Assembly: GCA_005793345.1 (NCBI GenBank) | Contig: SXSU01000016.1 | Span: 34,035 to 98,034, forward strand | Source: Bdellovibrionales bacterium | GTDB lineage: Bacteria; Bdellovibrionota; Bdellovibrionia; Bdellovibrionales; Bdellovibrionaceae | Direction of reading: 5' to 3' | Length of the DNA: 64,000 nt | Part shown: positions 9,306-17,789 of the stretch, in pieces | Position numbering within the stretch: the first letter of the stretch is position 1 | How the letters are laid out: each line of letters opens with the position of its first letter | The notes under the pieces: generated by a model | The model's database searches: none | The model's input: only the letters and a program-made list of their open reading frames with translations | What the model was told of the DNA's origin: nothing | Program-made: the position numbers and the translations under genes

Positions 9306-9996
9306 TTAGTTTCGAAAGTAGAATGTCTTTTGCGGAGTCTAATGTTCGCATGTAATAATGAGCTTTAAGAATCATTTTTTCTTCATCACTCAATTGTTTT
9401 AATTGGTGTTTATTTTTTTTATTATGTTCAGAGATATGAAATAAACTTAAAGCTCCAGCAACAGAAATATTAAAGCTTTGAACAAATCCTGCCATTGGAA
9501 TTATAACTCTTACATCGCTCATCTCTAGCATTTCTTTTGAAACACCTTCTTTTTCGTTACCTAATACTAATGCTGACGGAATTGACCAATCAACTTCTTG
9601 AAGTGGCGTACTGGCTTCAAGTGAAGTCACGCAAATGCGATAGCCTTCATGTTTTAATTTTTGCACACATGATTTTGTATCTTGCCATTTGCGGATGTTA
9701 AGCCACTTTTCTGCGCCTGAGGCAACACGATTCGAAGCCTTAAATTTTTCATTTATTTCAATCACATCAAAATTTTGAAACCCAAAAGCTTCAGCAGATC
9801 TCATGACAGCTGAACCATTGCCTCGATCATAAAGATTTTCTAGCACAATAGTGTGATTGAAGTTACGACCCTCGATCACGTGATCAATACGAGCTTTACG
9901 TTCACGTGTTAATATAGGACCAATTTCTTGAATGACCGTCTGCCAAGATACTTTTTTATCTTTTGAAATTTCAATTTCTGATGAATAGGGAAACAT
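9295..9996 (-). CDS. trmH: TrmH-type tRNA (guanosine-2'-O-)-methyltransferase
   Basis: A SPOUT-class enzyme, probably methylating the ribose of G18 in tRNA. The 233-residue protein shows the three SpoU motifs: motif 1 as VLENLYDRGNGSAVMRSAEA, motif 2 as LVLGNEKEGVS, and motif 3 as IPMAGFVQSFNISVAGALSL. The last is very close to the TrmH version rather than to the 23S rRNA methyltransferase RlmB. The arginine of motif 1 (in VMRSAEAFG) is the expected catalytic residue. The C-terminal helix after motif 3 is also typical of TrmH. It sits 6 bases downstream of the acyl-CoA dehydrogenase gene on the same strand, so the two are likely co-transcribed although functionally unrelated. Confidence 0.9.
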   Translation of the reverse strand: MFPYSSEIEISKDKKVSWQTVIQEIGPILTRERKARIDHVIEGRNFNHTIVLENLYDRGNGSAVMRSAEAFGFQNFDVIEINEKFKASNRVASGAEKWLNIRKWQDTKSCVQKLKHEGYRICVTSLEASTPLQEVDWSIPSALVLGNEKEGVSKEMLEMSDVRVIIPMAGFVQSFNISVAGALSLFHISEHNKKNKHQLKQLSDEEKMILKAHYYMRTLDSAKDILLSKLITL

Positions 9997-10002
9997 AATT
10001 AA

Positions 10003-11208
10003 TTATATACCTAAATATTTTTTATAATTTTTTGCTAAATCTCTTGTTATATTTTTTTGGTGAGCCTCTATTGTGCCTCCACCAATTTCAAGTAATTTTG
10101 CATCTCTCCAGAGTCGCTCAACGACATATTCACCAACATAACCGTAACCACCTAAAACTTGAATTGCTCTATCGGCAACATTCTTAGCCATTGTAGTTGT
10201 CACTAATTTTACACCGTCTGAATCAACTCGGTTTCCTTCATGGTTTAGATCCATTTTACGAGCGACATCGTAAACATATGTACGGCAAGATTGAAATTCT
10301 GCATAACTATCTGAAATATATTTTTGAATTTGACCAAATTGATAAAGCGGTTGATTAAAAGCTTCTCTTTCGCCCGCATATTTAATCATAATTTCTAGAC
10401 TTCGTCTTGCGATACCTAGACTCATGGCTGCCAGGGTTAATCTTTCTAATTCTAAGTTACGCATCATGTGTATGATTGATGAACCTTCAGTTCCTACAAG
10501 ATTTTGTTGTGGTATCTTACAATTATCAAAAACAATTTCTGCGGTATTTGAAGCACGCATTCCTGTTTTATCTCTGATTTTTTGTCCAACGGAATAACCT
10601 GCAAAATCTTTTTCAACAATAAAAGTAGAAATCTGCGGACGATTATTTTTTTCGCCTGTTTTTGCATACACCCAAACAAGATCAGCAGGGGTTCCGCTTT
10701 CATCTAATGTGCCATTGGTGATCCACATTTTTCTACCGTTTAAGATGTAAAACTCACCATCTTTTTTAGCAGTACTTGACATACCAAGTACATCAGTTCC
10801 AACTGAAGGTTCAGACATTGCCATTGCACCTACCCATTCACCACTGCAGAGTTTTGGCAAAAAATTCTTTTTTTGTTCTTCGCTTCCGTTAACTGCTAAA
10901 TTATTTACACAGAGCATGGAATGGGCAAGATAAGCTAAGCAAAAACCAGGGTCAGAACTTGAAAGTTCTTCGTGAGTTAAAACAGCAGCGGTTGCGTCCA
11001 TACCTGCGCCGCCATAGGTTTCAGGTACAGTAATGCCAAGTAAACCAAGTTCACCCAATTTTTTAAATAATGGTAAATTAAATAATTCTTTTCGATCGTA
11101 TTCATGGGCTTGTGGCTCAACCTCAGCCTTTATAAACTGGCGAAGAGTTTCGCGTAACATTGTATGTTCTTCTGTGGGGTTGAAAAGGTCTAAATTTTTC
11201 CAATTCAT
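10003..11208 (-). CDS. acyl-CoA dehydrogenase (isovaleryl-CoA dehydrogenase-like)
   Basis: A 401-residue FAD-dependent acyl-CoA dehydrogenase with all three domains. FAD and substrate contacts are visible in AMAMSEPSVGTDVLGM and KMWITNG. The C-terminal motif VLGGYGYVGEYVVERLWRDA is typical. The loop that carries the catalytic glutamate in medium-chain enzymes reads EIGGGTIEA here, without Glu at that place. LELERLTLAAM near residue 250 matches the catalytic Glu position of isovaleryl-CoA dehydrogenase (LERLVLAG), suggesting a branched-chain or related short substrate. Substrate choice is inference. A GAGGAG ribosome site precedes the ATG. The gene is followed 6 bases later by trmH. Confidence 0.92.
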   Translation of the reverse strand: MNWKNLDLFNPTEEHTMLRETLRQFIKAEVEPQAHEYDRKELFNLPLFKKLGELGLLGITVPETYGGAGMDATAAVLTHEELSSSDPGFCLAYLAHSMLCVNNLAVNGSEEQKKNFLPKLCSGEWVGAMAMSEPSVGTDVLGMSSTAKKDGEFYILNGRKMWITNGTLDESGTPADLVWVYAKTGEKNNRPQISTFIVEKDFAGYSVGQKIRDKTGMRASNTAEIVFDNCKIPQQNLVGTEGSSIIHMMRNLELERLTLAAMSLGIARRSLEIMIKYAGEREAFNQPLYQFGQIQKYISDSYAEFQSCRTYVYDVARKMDLNHEGNRVDSDGVKLVTTTMAKNVADRAIQVLGGYGYVGEYVVERLWRDAKLLEIGGGTIEAHQKNITRDLAKNYKKYLGI

Positions 11209-11379
11209 AAGGGCTTCTCCTCAAAAAATATTTTTACAATTACGTTTTAATTCGTTACATTTAAAAATGGCAATCTTTATTCGAGAGATGCACTATGGCG
11301 CAACGTCTTATGCATTGAGAATAGTTTTAACTTTGAATGTTTCGTTGCCATTAATTAACTTTTTATGCAAAATAAATAA

Positions 11380-12246
11380 ATGAAAATTCTCACACTAATT
11401 CTTATTAAGATTAAAGATTTAATATTGAATATATTTTATTTTTTTAAGAGAGCTTTACATCATCTCAAAGATCGTGATGTTCAACTTATGGTTTATGCTC
11501 TTTCCTTTGTCACAATGCTTTCTTTTATACCCTTTATAGTTGTTATTTTAGGCTTTTTTAAATGGGCCGGATTTCTTAATTTTCTTTATCCTAAAGTAGA
11601 ATTAATTATTGTCAAAAAATTTTCTGGAGCTATTAGTCTTGAAGTCAGTCGACAACTTCAAACTTTGTTAAAAAGGTCCTATGCTGGGTCTTGGGGATTT
11701 GTGAATATAACTTTTCTTATTGTAACAACAAGTCGATTAGCTGCTTATTTTGAAAAAGCTGTAAATCATATTTGGCATGTTAAAAATCCTAAAAATATAT
11801 TTAAACGAATTATTTCCCATTGGATTTTGATCATGCTTTTTCCAATTGGACTAGCAGCGGATGTGACTGTTCGTTCTTTTATAGTCAATGCAACAAAGTT
11901 TGAGAGTTTGCCTTCTATTTTATCTTTCTTTTTTTTAAATTTAATACTGACAATTATTTATAAGTGGCTTCCAAATCGTTTTGTTAAATTAAAAGTGGCA
12001 TTTTTCAGCGCGTTGTGTTCTTCTGTGATGCTTATTGCCCTTCAGAATTCTTTTCGATTTATTTCAAAAAAATCATTTTCTTATTCAAAATTTTATGGGA
12101 GCTTAGCAACGCTTCCTATTTTTATGATTTGGATATCCACAGTATGGTTAATTATTTTACTTGGGGTATCCATTGCAGCTGGTTGGCAAAAGGCCAAGGA
12201 GCAAAAAGAAAATAATATACACCCCGAAGAAAGTGAAAGTTTATGA
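11380..12246 (+). CDS. YihY/BrkB family inner-membrane protein
   Basis: A 288-residue polytopic membrane protein of the YihY (formerly BrkB or 'ribonuclease BN') family. Characteristic sequence includes YALSFVTMLSFIPFIVVILG in the first membrane segment, SYAGSWGFVNI with the following hydrophobic segment, and TSRLAAYFEKAVNHIWHVKN. I count about six hydrophobic segments, and the tail is short and acidic. The family's biochemical function is not established; the old RNase BN label is wrong. Its stop overlaps the start of the S1-repeat gene by four bases (ATGA), so the two are translationally coupled. Confidence 0.88.
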   Translation: MKILTLILIKIKDLILNIFYFFKRALHHLKDRDVQLMVYALSFVTMLSFIPFIVVILGFFKWAGFLNFLYPKVELIIVKKFSGAISLEVSRQLQTLLKRSYAGSWGFVNITFLIVTTSRLAAYFEKAVNHIWHVKNPKNIFKRIISHWILIMLFPIGLAADVTVRSFIVNATKFESLPSILSFFFLNLILTIIYKWLPNRFVKLKVAFFSALCSSVMLIALQNSFRFISKKSFSYSKFYGSLATLPIFMIWISTVWLIILLGVSIAAGWQKAKEQKENNIHPEESESL

Positions 12247-13727
12247 GCAAAAAAGATATTTTTGGCGATGAAATAAAAACTGTTGAACAAGATGAATTTT
12301 CTGAATTACTTGCCCAATCAGAAGATCATAAAAGTGTTTTGCATCGTAACCTTAAAGCAGGTGAGAAAATCACTGCTGCTGAAATTCTTTCTATTGGAAA
12401 AGAAGAAAGTTATGTTTCTACAGGAACAACTCAAGACGCTATGATTATGACCAAAGAGCTTTGTGAGCCTGATGGAACCTTTAAATATAAAGTCGGTGAT
12501 CGTTTAGATGTATTTGTCTCGCAAATTAAAAAAGGCGAAATACGTGTATCAAGAACTGGCAAATCCAATTCTGAAGCTGATTCTATTGAAGATGCTTTTG
12601 ATTGTATGTTACCAATTGAAGGTCGTGTGAGCGAAGTTTGTAATGGTGGTTTTAGAATTTTAATTATGGGTAAAACTGCTTTTTGCCCAATAAGTCAGAT
12701 CGATTCTAAACATGTTACCGATGCGCAAAGCTACATTGGTAAAAAATTAGATTTTATGGTTACTCAATTTGAACAAGGTGGACGTAATATAGTTGTTTCA
12801 AGACGTAAATTGCTTGATCAGCAAAAAGAAGAATCAGAGGCATTATTTTTAGACGAGCACAAACCTGGTGACTTACTTAAAGGTGTTGTTACTCGCATAG
12901 AAAAATTTGGTGCCTTTGTTGAAATAGCCCCTTCACTTGATGGATTGGTTCATATTTCTGAAGTGAGTTGGTCACGATTAGAAAACCCATCAGAAGTTTT
13001 ATCTGTTGGACAAGTAGTTGAAGTTAAATTTTTAAAATCAGAAATTGTTGATGGTAAAAGTAAACTTTCACTCTCAATTAAACAAGCTTCAGCACAACCT
13101 TGGGAAACTCATAAAGATGAAATGAAAATTGGTTCAATTGTAAATGGGCGAGTTACTAATATTTTAAAATTCGGTGCTTTCGTTCAGATAAAACCAGGAA
13201 TCGAAGGATTAGTACCTTTAAGTGAAATGAGTTATACAAAGCGAATCGTAAAAGCTGAAGATGTGGTGAAAGTTGGCGATACAGTCCGTGTGATGATCAA
13301 AGAAATTAAACCAGAAGATAAAAAAATCCTGTTAAGTATTCGAGATGCTGAAGGTGATCCATGGGCAATGGTAATTTCAAAATATCCAGTGGGATCTTTA
13401 GTTACTGGGGTAATTGAGCGAAAAGAAACTTTTGGTTATATCATTAAAATTGAAGATGGTATCAGTGGATTGTTACCAAAAAACTTTTATCGCGATTTAA
13501 CAGAAGGTGATTGGGATCATAAAAAAGTTGGTGATTCTGTTCAGATTCAAGTTGCAGAAATAAAATTTGAAGATCGAAAAATAACTTTACGACCACCAAA
13601 TGATGAAGCTGATGAATCTTGGAAAAATTATGAGCAGAATAAAAAATCTCAAGGACAACAGGGCATGGGATCTTTTGGGGGCGCTTTTGGTGATCAACTA
13701 AAATCTTTAGTAATAAATAAAAAATAA
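12243..13727 (+). CDS. S1-repeat RNA-binding protein (ribosomal protein S1-like)
   Basis: A 494-residue protein built from S1/OB-fold repeats, probably binding mRNA and helping initiation like ribosomal protein S1. I see five repeats. Two more divergent ones span about residues 36-105 and 118-197. Canonical repeats start at DLLKGVVTRIEKFGAFVEI (about 208) and SIVNGRVTNILKFGAFVQI (about 300). A fifth starts at SLVTGVIERKETFGYIIKI (about 387). The C-terminal tail is Gln/Gly-rich (SQGQQGMGSFGGAFG). It is shorter than the six-repeat E. coli S1, and another S1 may exist elsewhere, so the rpsA symbol is withheld. The start overlaps the end of the YihY gene. Confidence 0.87.
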   Translation: MSKKDIFGDEIKTVEQDEFSELLAQSEDHKSVLHRNLKAGEKITAAEILSIGKEESYVSTGTTQDAMIMTKELCEPDGTFKYKVGDRLDVFVSQIKKGEIRVSRTGKSNSEADSIEDAFDCMLPIEGRVSEVCNGGFRILIMGKTAFCPISQIDSKHVTDAQSYIGKKLDFMVTQFEQGGRNIVVSRRKLLDQQKEESEALFLDEHKPGDLLKGVVTRIEKFGAFVEIAPSLDGLVHISEVSWSRLENPSEVLSVGQVVEVKFLKSEIVDGKSKLSLSIKQASAQPWETHKDEMKIGSIVNGRVTNILKFGAFVQIKPGIEGLVPLSEMSYTKRIVKAEDVVKVGDTVRVMIKEIKPEDKKILLSIRDAEGDPWAMVISKYPVGSLVTGVIERKETFGYIIKIEDGISGLLPKNFYRDLTEGDWDHKKVGDSVQIQVAEIKFEDRKITLRPPNDEADESWKNYEQNKKSQGQQGMGSFGGAFGDQLKSLVINKK

Positions 13728-13750
13728 TAAATTAAAGTAATAAATTAAAG
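13725..13750 (+). repeat. two tandem 13-base repeats at the S1-gene 3' end
   Basis: TAATAAATTAAAG occurs twice in direct succession, beginning on the S1-gene stop codon. It forms most of the 34-base gap to the cysteine desulfurase gene. The duplication looks like replication slippage, with no sign of a regulatory role. Confidence 0.75.
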
Positions 13751-13761
13751 TATTAAATATT

Positions 13762-14946
13762 ATGAGGCGAGTTTTTCTTGATAATAATTCCACGACGCCA
13801 GTTGATCCAAGAGTATTGGACAAAATGCTCCCCTATTTAAAAGGGGAGTTTGGAAACGCTGCCAGTAATCATCCCTATGGATGGTCAGCATTGACTGCTG
13901 TAGAGGAGGCAAGAACTTCAATAGCTAATATACTTGGTGTTTTAAAATCAAAGGAAATTATTTTTACAAGTGGTGCAACTGAAGCAAATAATACTGCGAT
14001 TTTAGGTTTAGCTTATAAAATAAAAAAACAACATCCCAAATTAAAAGCTCATTTTATTACTTCAAAAGCTGAACATAGTTCTGTGCTAGGTCCTTTTGAA
14101 GTAATTGAAAAAGATTTTGCTTATGATGTTACATATGTTGAAGTGAATGAATTTGGTCAGGTTGAAGTTGGTCAAGTAGAAAAATATATTCGCCCAGAAA
14201 CTGTATTGATGAGTTTTATATGGGGAAATAATGAGATTGGCTCAATTAATCCAATGAGGTTATTGTCTGAGTTGGCTCATAAAAATAATATTTTATTTCA
14301 CACCGATGCCACACAAGCTTTTGGAAAGATTAGTGAAGTTAATTTGAATTCAGTCAAATTTGATATGCTCTCTTTATCAGGTCATAAAATTTATGGTCCC
14401 AAGGGAGTGGGCGCACTCTATGTTGGGTCAAAAGTAAAAGATAGTGTTGGAGGAGGCCTCCATCCTTTATTATGGGGAGGTGGCCATGAAGATGGAATGC
14501 GTGCAGGAACTTTGAATGTGCCTGGCATTGTTGGCCTTGGTGAAGCCTGTAGATTAATAAATTATAGTGAGTGCGAAGATATAAAATTAAAAGCTAAATA
14601 TTTTTTAATGGAGTTACAAAATTATTTTCAAATTATAAATTCAACTTCATTAAATAAATTACCATCAAAAGAAATTAAGTTAAATGGCCATCCTGTTGAT
14701 CGTCTTCCAGGGCAACTCAATCTCCAATTCATCAATACTCGGATGGATCAATTAATTCATCAAATGGCATCTATTGCTGTGAGTACCACTTCAGCGTGTG
14801 GAAGCGGTGGAGTATCCCATGTGTTAAAAGCTATTGGCTTAAGTTTAAATGAAATACATTCGTCAGTAAGAATAGGAATTGGTCGATTCACCACAAAAGA
14901 TGATCTCGACTTTGCACTTCAAACCTTTAAAAATATTCTAAAATAA
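13762..14946 (+). CDS. cysteine desulfurase (IscS/NifS family)
   Basis: A PLP enzyme that takes sulfur from cysteine to supply iron-sulfur cluster assembly or tRNA thiolation. The 394-residue chain starts with the family signature VFLDNNSTTPVDPRV, followed by FTSGATEANN. HTDATQAFGK holds the PLP-contacting Asp. SGHKIYGPKG holds the Schiff-base lysine, and SACGSGG holds the sulfur-accepting cysteine at about residue 350. The C-terminal SVRIGIGRFT is also typical. It lies 34 bases downstream of the S1-repeat gene and probably shares its transcript. No scaffold gene (IscU) is adjacent. The stop codon is the first three bases of a long hairpin repeat. Confidence 0.93.
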   Translation: MRRVFLDNNSTTPVDPRVLDKMLPYLKGEFGNAASNHPYGWSALTAVEEARTSIANILGVLKSKEIIFTSGATEANNTAILGLAYKIKKQHPKLKAHFITSKAEHSSVLGPFEVIEKDFAYDVTYVEVNEFGQVEVGQVEKYIRPETVLMSFIWGNNEIGSINPMRLLSELAHKNNILFHTDATQAFGKISEVNLNSVKFDMLSLSGHKIYGPKGVGALYVGSKVKDSVGGGLHPLLWGGGHEDGMRAGTLNVPGIVGLGEACRLINYSECEDIKLKAKYFLMELQNYFQIINSTSLNKLPSKEIKLNGHPVDRLPGQLNLQFINTRMDQLIHQMASIAVSTTSACGSGGVSHVLKAIGLSLNEIHSSVRIGIGRFTTKDDLDFALQTFKNILK

Positions 14947-15083
14947 CTGCTCATGATTAAGTCTGATTGCTCCGCAATTGTATGCGAGACAAAATCATGC
15001 GCCGTTATTTATCTGTTTGTTTGGGGCGATTTTCAATCACCCCATATTATGAAAATCTAAACTAAAGTTTGTATTTTCATAAT
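14944..15083 (+). repeat. compound hairpin repeat, copy 1a (elements A, B and C)
   Basis: The first of several copies of a three-part palindromic element. Part A is a long imperfect hairpin starting TAACTGCTCATGATTA, with GTCTGAT inside. Part B is GGGGCGATT/AATCACCCC (15023-15043). Part C pairs ATTATGAAAAT with ATTTTCATAAT (15046-15083). The first TAA is the stop codon of the cysteine desulfurase gene. This copy is degenerate in the 3' arm of A. Confidence 0.85.
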
Positions 15084-15085
15084 AA

Positions 15086-15190
15086 TAACTGCTTATGAAT
15101 AAGTCTAATCGCTTACGCGAATGTATCTGAAATAATCATAATCAGTTATTTTCTTGTTGGTTGGGGTGATTTTCAATCCCCATATTTTGT
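15086..15190 (+). repeat. compound hairpin repeat, copy 1b (elements A and B)
   Basis: A second copy directly after copy 1a. Part A runs from TAACTGCTTATGAATAAG to ATAATCATAATCAGTTA, and part B from GGGGTGATT to AATCCCC (15163-15181). Sequence differences from copy 1a show an old duplication rather than an assembly repeat. It occupies the gap before the exported protein at 15333. Confidence 0.82.
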
Positions 15191-15332
15191 AATTTTTTAC
15201 AATTTTTCATAACTGTTAAATAGTTAAACAAAAACTAACTATGAGTATCCTCGCTATAAACTAAATACTCTACTATAAATGGTCCTACTTTATTTAGTGA
15301 AACATAAAAATAATAATTTTCTAGGAGGAAAA

Positions 15333-15731
15333 ATGAAAAAATCAATTTTAATTTTAATGTGTACAAGTACAATATACATTCAAAATGCTAATAGTCATGG
15401 TGGTTCTGAAAAAACTTCTCCCGAAGAAGAAGCTTTTACATCTACCTTAAAAGTGACATCATATGGATTAGCATTTACCTTATCTCCAATCCAATTGACT
15501 GCGAGATTAAAGCGAAAAGATATGAAGGCGCTGCAAGAAGCAAGACCCTATGCTTTGGATTATCATATAAATTTTGAAATGAATGATGATTATATATTTC
15601 CGGTTCAGTTAGAAAATGCAATTGAAATTTTGAAAACTGATGAAGTATTGGCAAATAAGTCTGATGAAGAACTTGCAAAAATAATAATTGAAATTACAAA
15701 AGATGAAGATCTCGATAATTCAAAAAATTAA
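15333..15731 (+). CDS. small exported protein of unknown function
   Basis: Not recognised. I set the start at 15333 because a perfect AGGAGG lies just upstream and the product then begins with a signal peptide (MKKSILILMCTSTIYIQNA, then NSHGG). A longer in-frame version from 15279 has neither. The 132-residue product has a histidine/glycine start to its mature part, a central stretch with VTSYGLAFTLSPIQLTARL, and an acidic helical C-terminus (KSDEELAKIIIEITKDEDL). It is 52 bases upstream of the large DUF4105-like gene on the same strand and may be its partner. Confidence 0.7.
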   Translation: MKKSILILMCTSTIYIQNANSHGGSEKTSPEEEAFTSTLKVTSYGLAFTLSPIQLTARLKRKDMKALQEARPYALDYHINFEMNDDYIFPVQLENAIEILKTDEVLANKSDEELAKIIIEITKDEDLDNSKN

Positions 15732-15783
15732 AAAATTCATGCAGTAAGGGTATGTGATTTGTCTAAAAATTAAGGATGCTCAA

Positions 15784-17697
15784 ATGAAATCAATTAAATT
15801 AATAATTCAGATCATAGTTCCATTTTTTTATTCTATGTATAGTTTTGCTAATCTTGAAACTGAAAAAATTAATATTAAAATAGATGAGAGTCATCTTGAA
15901 CTCAATGAATTAAAAGACAAAGTTCAATTAAAGAAGACTCTCGATAAAATCAAATTAGATTTATCGAGAGTCTTACCAGCCGAATTCATCAAAGTAGTAA
16001 ATTCAAGAGACCCAATCCAACTTCGAATTAGCAAACAAAATTTGAGTTATAAAGTAGATTCTATTAAAAATTCAGTTCAGATAATAGGTACTGGTATAGG
16101 GTATTCAGATCTATCAAATAATTATTTAGTTGTAGACAGCGCGCTATTAGAACTATATTTTACCAATCCAGAGATTAAAGTTCTTAGTCATCATAATAGT
16201 ATTTATCAGATTGTTCTTTCAGTTTTTATACATGAGTTATCGCATTTTTATGATGAGTATACAAAAGTAAGTCAATCAAGCGAGTTTCAAAGTGCAGCAG
16301 GCTGGCTGGATCACTCAAATTATTTAAAATTTCGAAGTCCAGATGGGTATGAATTTACAAATGAAGAAGAATCTTTTGCTGTGAACATGGAATATTTTAT
16401 ACTCGATAAAAGTTTTAAATGCCAGAAACCAAGTTTATTCTATTTCTTTGAAAAATTATTTTTTTACTCACAAAATACATTTCAACAAGTATGCAGTACA
16501 GATTTTGTTATATTAAATAATGAATTTAATATAAACGATAAAGAAAATATATTTGTCAAAATAAATAGAAATAAAATTTTTCAAGTTCATTACTTACACG
16601 CCTCTGAGGGTGATTCGATTGTTAGTGGCTTTGGTCATTCAATGTTACGTTTAATTATTTGTTCCCCAGAACGAATTGAAGTTGGACCTGAATGTCTTAA
16701 AGACATACAATATCATCAAGTAGTAAGTTTTGCAGCTCAACCTTTTTCAAGCCAAATGAATATTATTGAAGGGGTTACAGGAGCGTATCCGTTACGCCTT
16801 TTTATTATTCCGTTTAGTCAAATTATAAAAGAATATACTCTAGTAGAAAACAGAAATTTAGAGAGTTTGCCTATTAATTTAAATAAAAATGAAATGAATG
16901 ATTTTATAAATAAAGTAGAAGAATATTACTGGTTTTATCAAAGTAATTATACTTTTTTTTCAAAAAATTGTGCCACATCAACATTTTATTTATTAGCAAG
17001 CGTGATTGAGAACAATTCGTTCAGAAAAGAAAATATCTCTTCACCAACTGATTTATATGACTTATTGAAAGAGTATAATTTAGTTGATACAAAATATTTA
17101 GAAGATAAAAAAATATCTCAAACAAAAGGATATTTTTTTGAATCCTTTAATTCAAAACTAAAATTATCAATTGAAATAATAAACTCAGAATTAAATTCAA
17201 ACTATAGTTTGAATGAATATATGCAGTTGAATTCAGTTGATAGATTCAAATTAATTTTAAAGTCAAAAAATCAAAATAAATTAATAGCAGCACTCACATT
17301 ATTGGAAGATCGGCACTACAGTATTTTAATGCAATATTTATGGGCCCAAATAGGTGTAATTAAAACAACAGCTATATTACCCAAAGCAAATGACATTGAA
17401 AACAAATTAATAGACAGTATGAAAATAATTAGTATGATTTACCACTATAACTCAAATCCAAATATTCTTTTAGGAAATACAGCTTATGGTATTCCAACCC
17501 TACAGGAACTTGAAGCAAGTCCAAAAAGTGTCATTGAATATTTAATTAAAAATATCAGTAATATTGCTATAATTAAAAATTCAGTTTCAAGAATTCAACT
17601 TTTATTTTCAATTGTAGATAAGTTGAACAATTCAAATCTTCAAAAAGAGTATTTACAATTAAAAATGAATCAAAAGAAATTAAGCTTAATGAATTGA
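15784..17697 (+). CDS. exported DUF4105-like protein with HELSH metal site
   Basis: A 637-residue exported protein. The start at 15784 gives a signal peptide (MKSIKLIIQIIVPFFYSMYS, then FAN) and an AAGGA ribosome site; an earlier ATG at 15754 lacks both. About residue 150 has VFIHELSHFYDEY, a complete HExxH zinc motif. From about 275 to 430 it resembles DUF4105 (Lnb N-terminal periplasmic domain): YLHASEGDSIVSGFGHSMLR, an internal GVTGAYPLRLFI, and NYTFFSKNCATSTFYLL with the conserved Asn-Cys. That domain is thought to be a cysteine-peptidase-like fold. The combination suggests an envelope or prey-wall hydrolase, which is inference. The C-terminal 200 residues are unrecognised. Confidence 0.8.
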   Translation: MKSIKLIIQIIVPFFYSMYSFANLETEKINIKIDESHLELNELKDKVQLKKTLDKIKLDLSRVLPAEFIKVVNSRDPIQLRISKQNLSYKVDSIKNSVQIIGTGIGYSDLSNNYLVVDSALLELYFTNPEIKVLSHHNSIYQIVLSVFIHELSHFYDEYTKVSQSSEFQSAAGWLDHSNYLKFRSPDGYEFTNEEESFAVNMEYFILDKSFKCQKPSLFYFFEKLFFYSQNTFQQVCSTDFVILNNEFNINDKENIFVKINRNKIFQVHYLHASEGDSIVSGFGHSMLRLIICSPERIEVGPECLKDIQYHQVVSFAAQPFSSQMNIIEGVTGAYPLRLFIIPFSQIIKEYTLVENRNLESLPINLNKNEMNDFINKVEEYYWFYQSNYTFFSKNCATSTFYLLASVIENNSFRKENISSPTDLYDLLKEYNLVDTKYLEDKKISQTKGYFFESFNSKLKLSIEIINSELNSNYSLNEYMQLNSVDRFKLILKSKNQNKLIAALTLLEDRHYSILMQYLWAQIGVIKTTAILPKANDIENKLIDSMKIISMIYHYNSNPNILLGNTAYGIPTLQELEASPKSVIEYLIKNISNIAIIKNSVSRIQLLFSIVDKLNNSNLQKEYLQLKMNQKKLSLMN

Positions 17698-17789
17698 TAA
17701 TTAGAAATTTAATGGGTCAAAAAATGTAATACAGCTGTTTAAAATATTACACTAGAAATTGTGCAAGTATTTAAGTAAACTGAAATTAA

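Noticed and set aside
11033..11383. A 116-codon plus-strand open frame antisense to the acyl-CoA dehydrogenase start.
   Set aside because: It is a shadow of the well-supported dehydrogenase frame and has no ribosome site.
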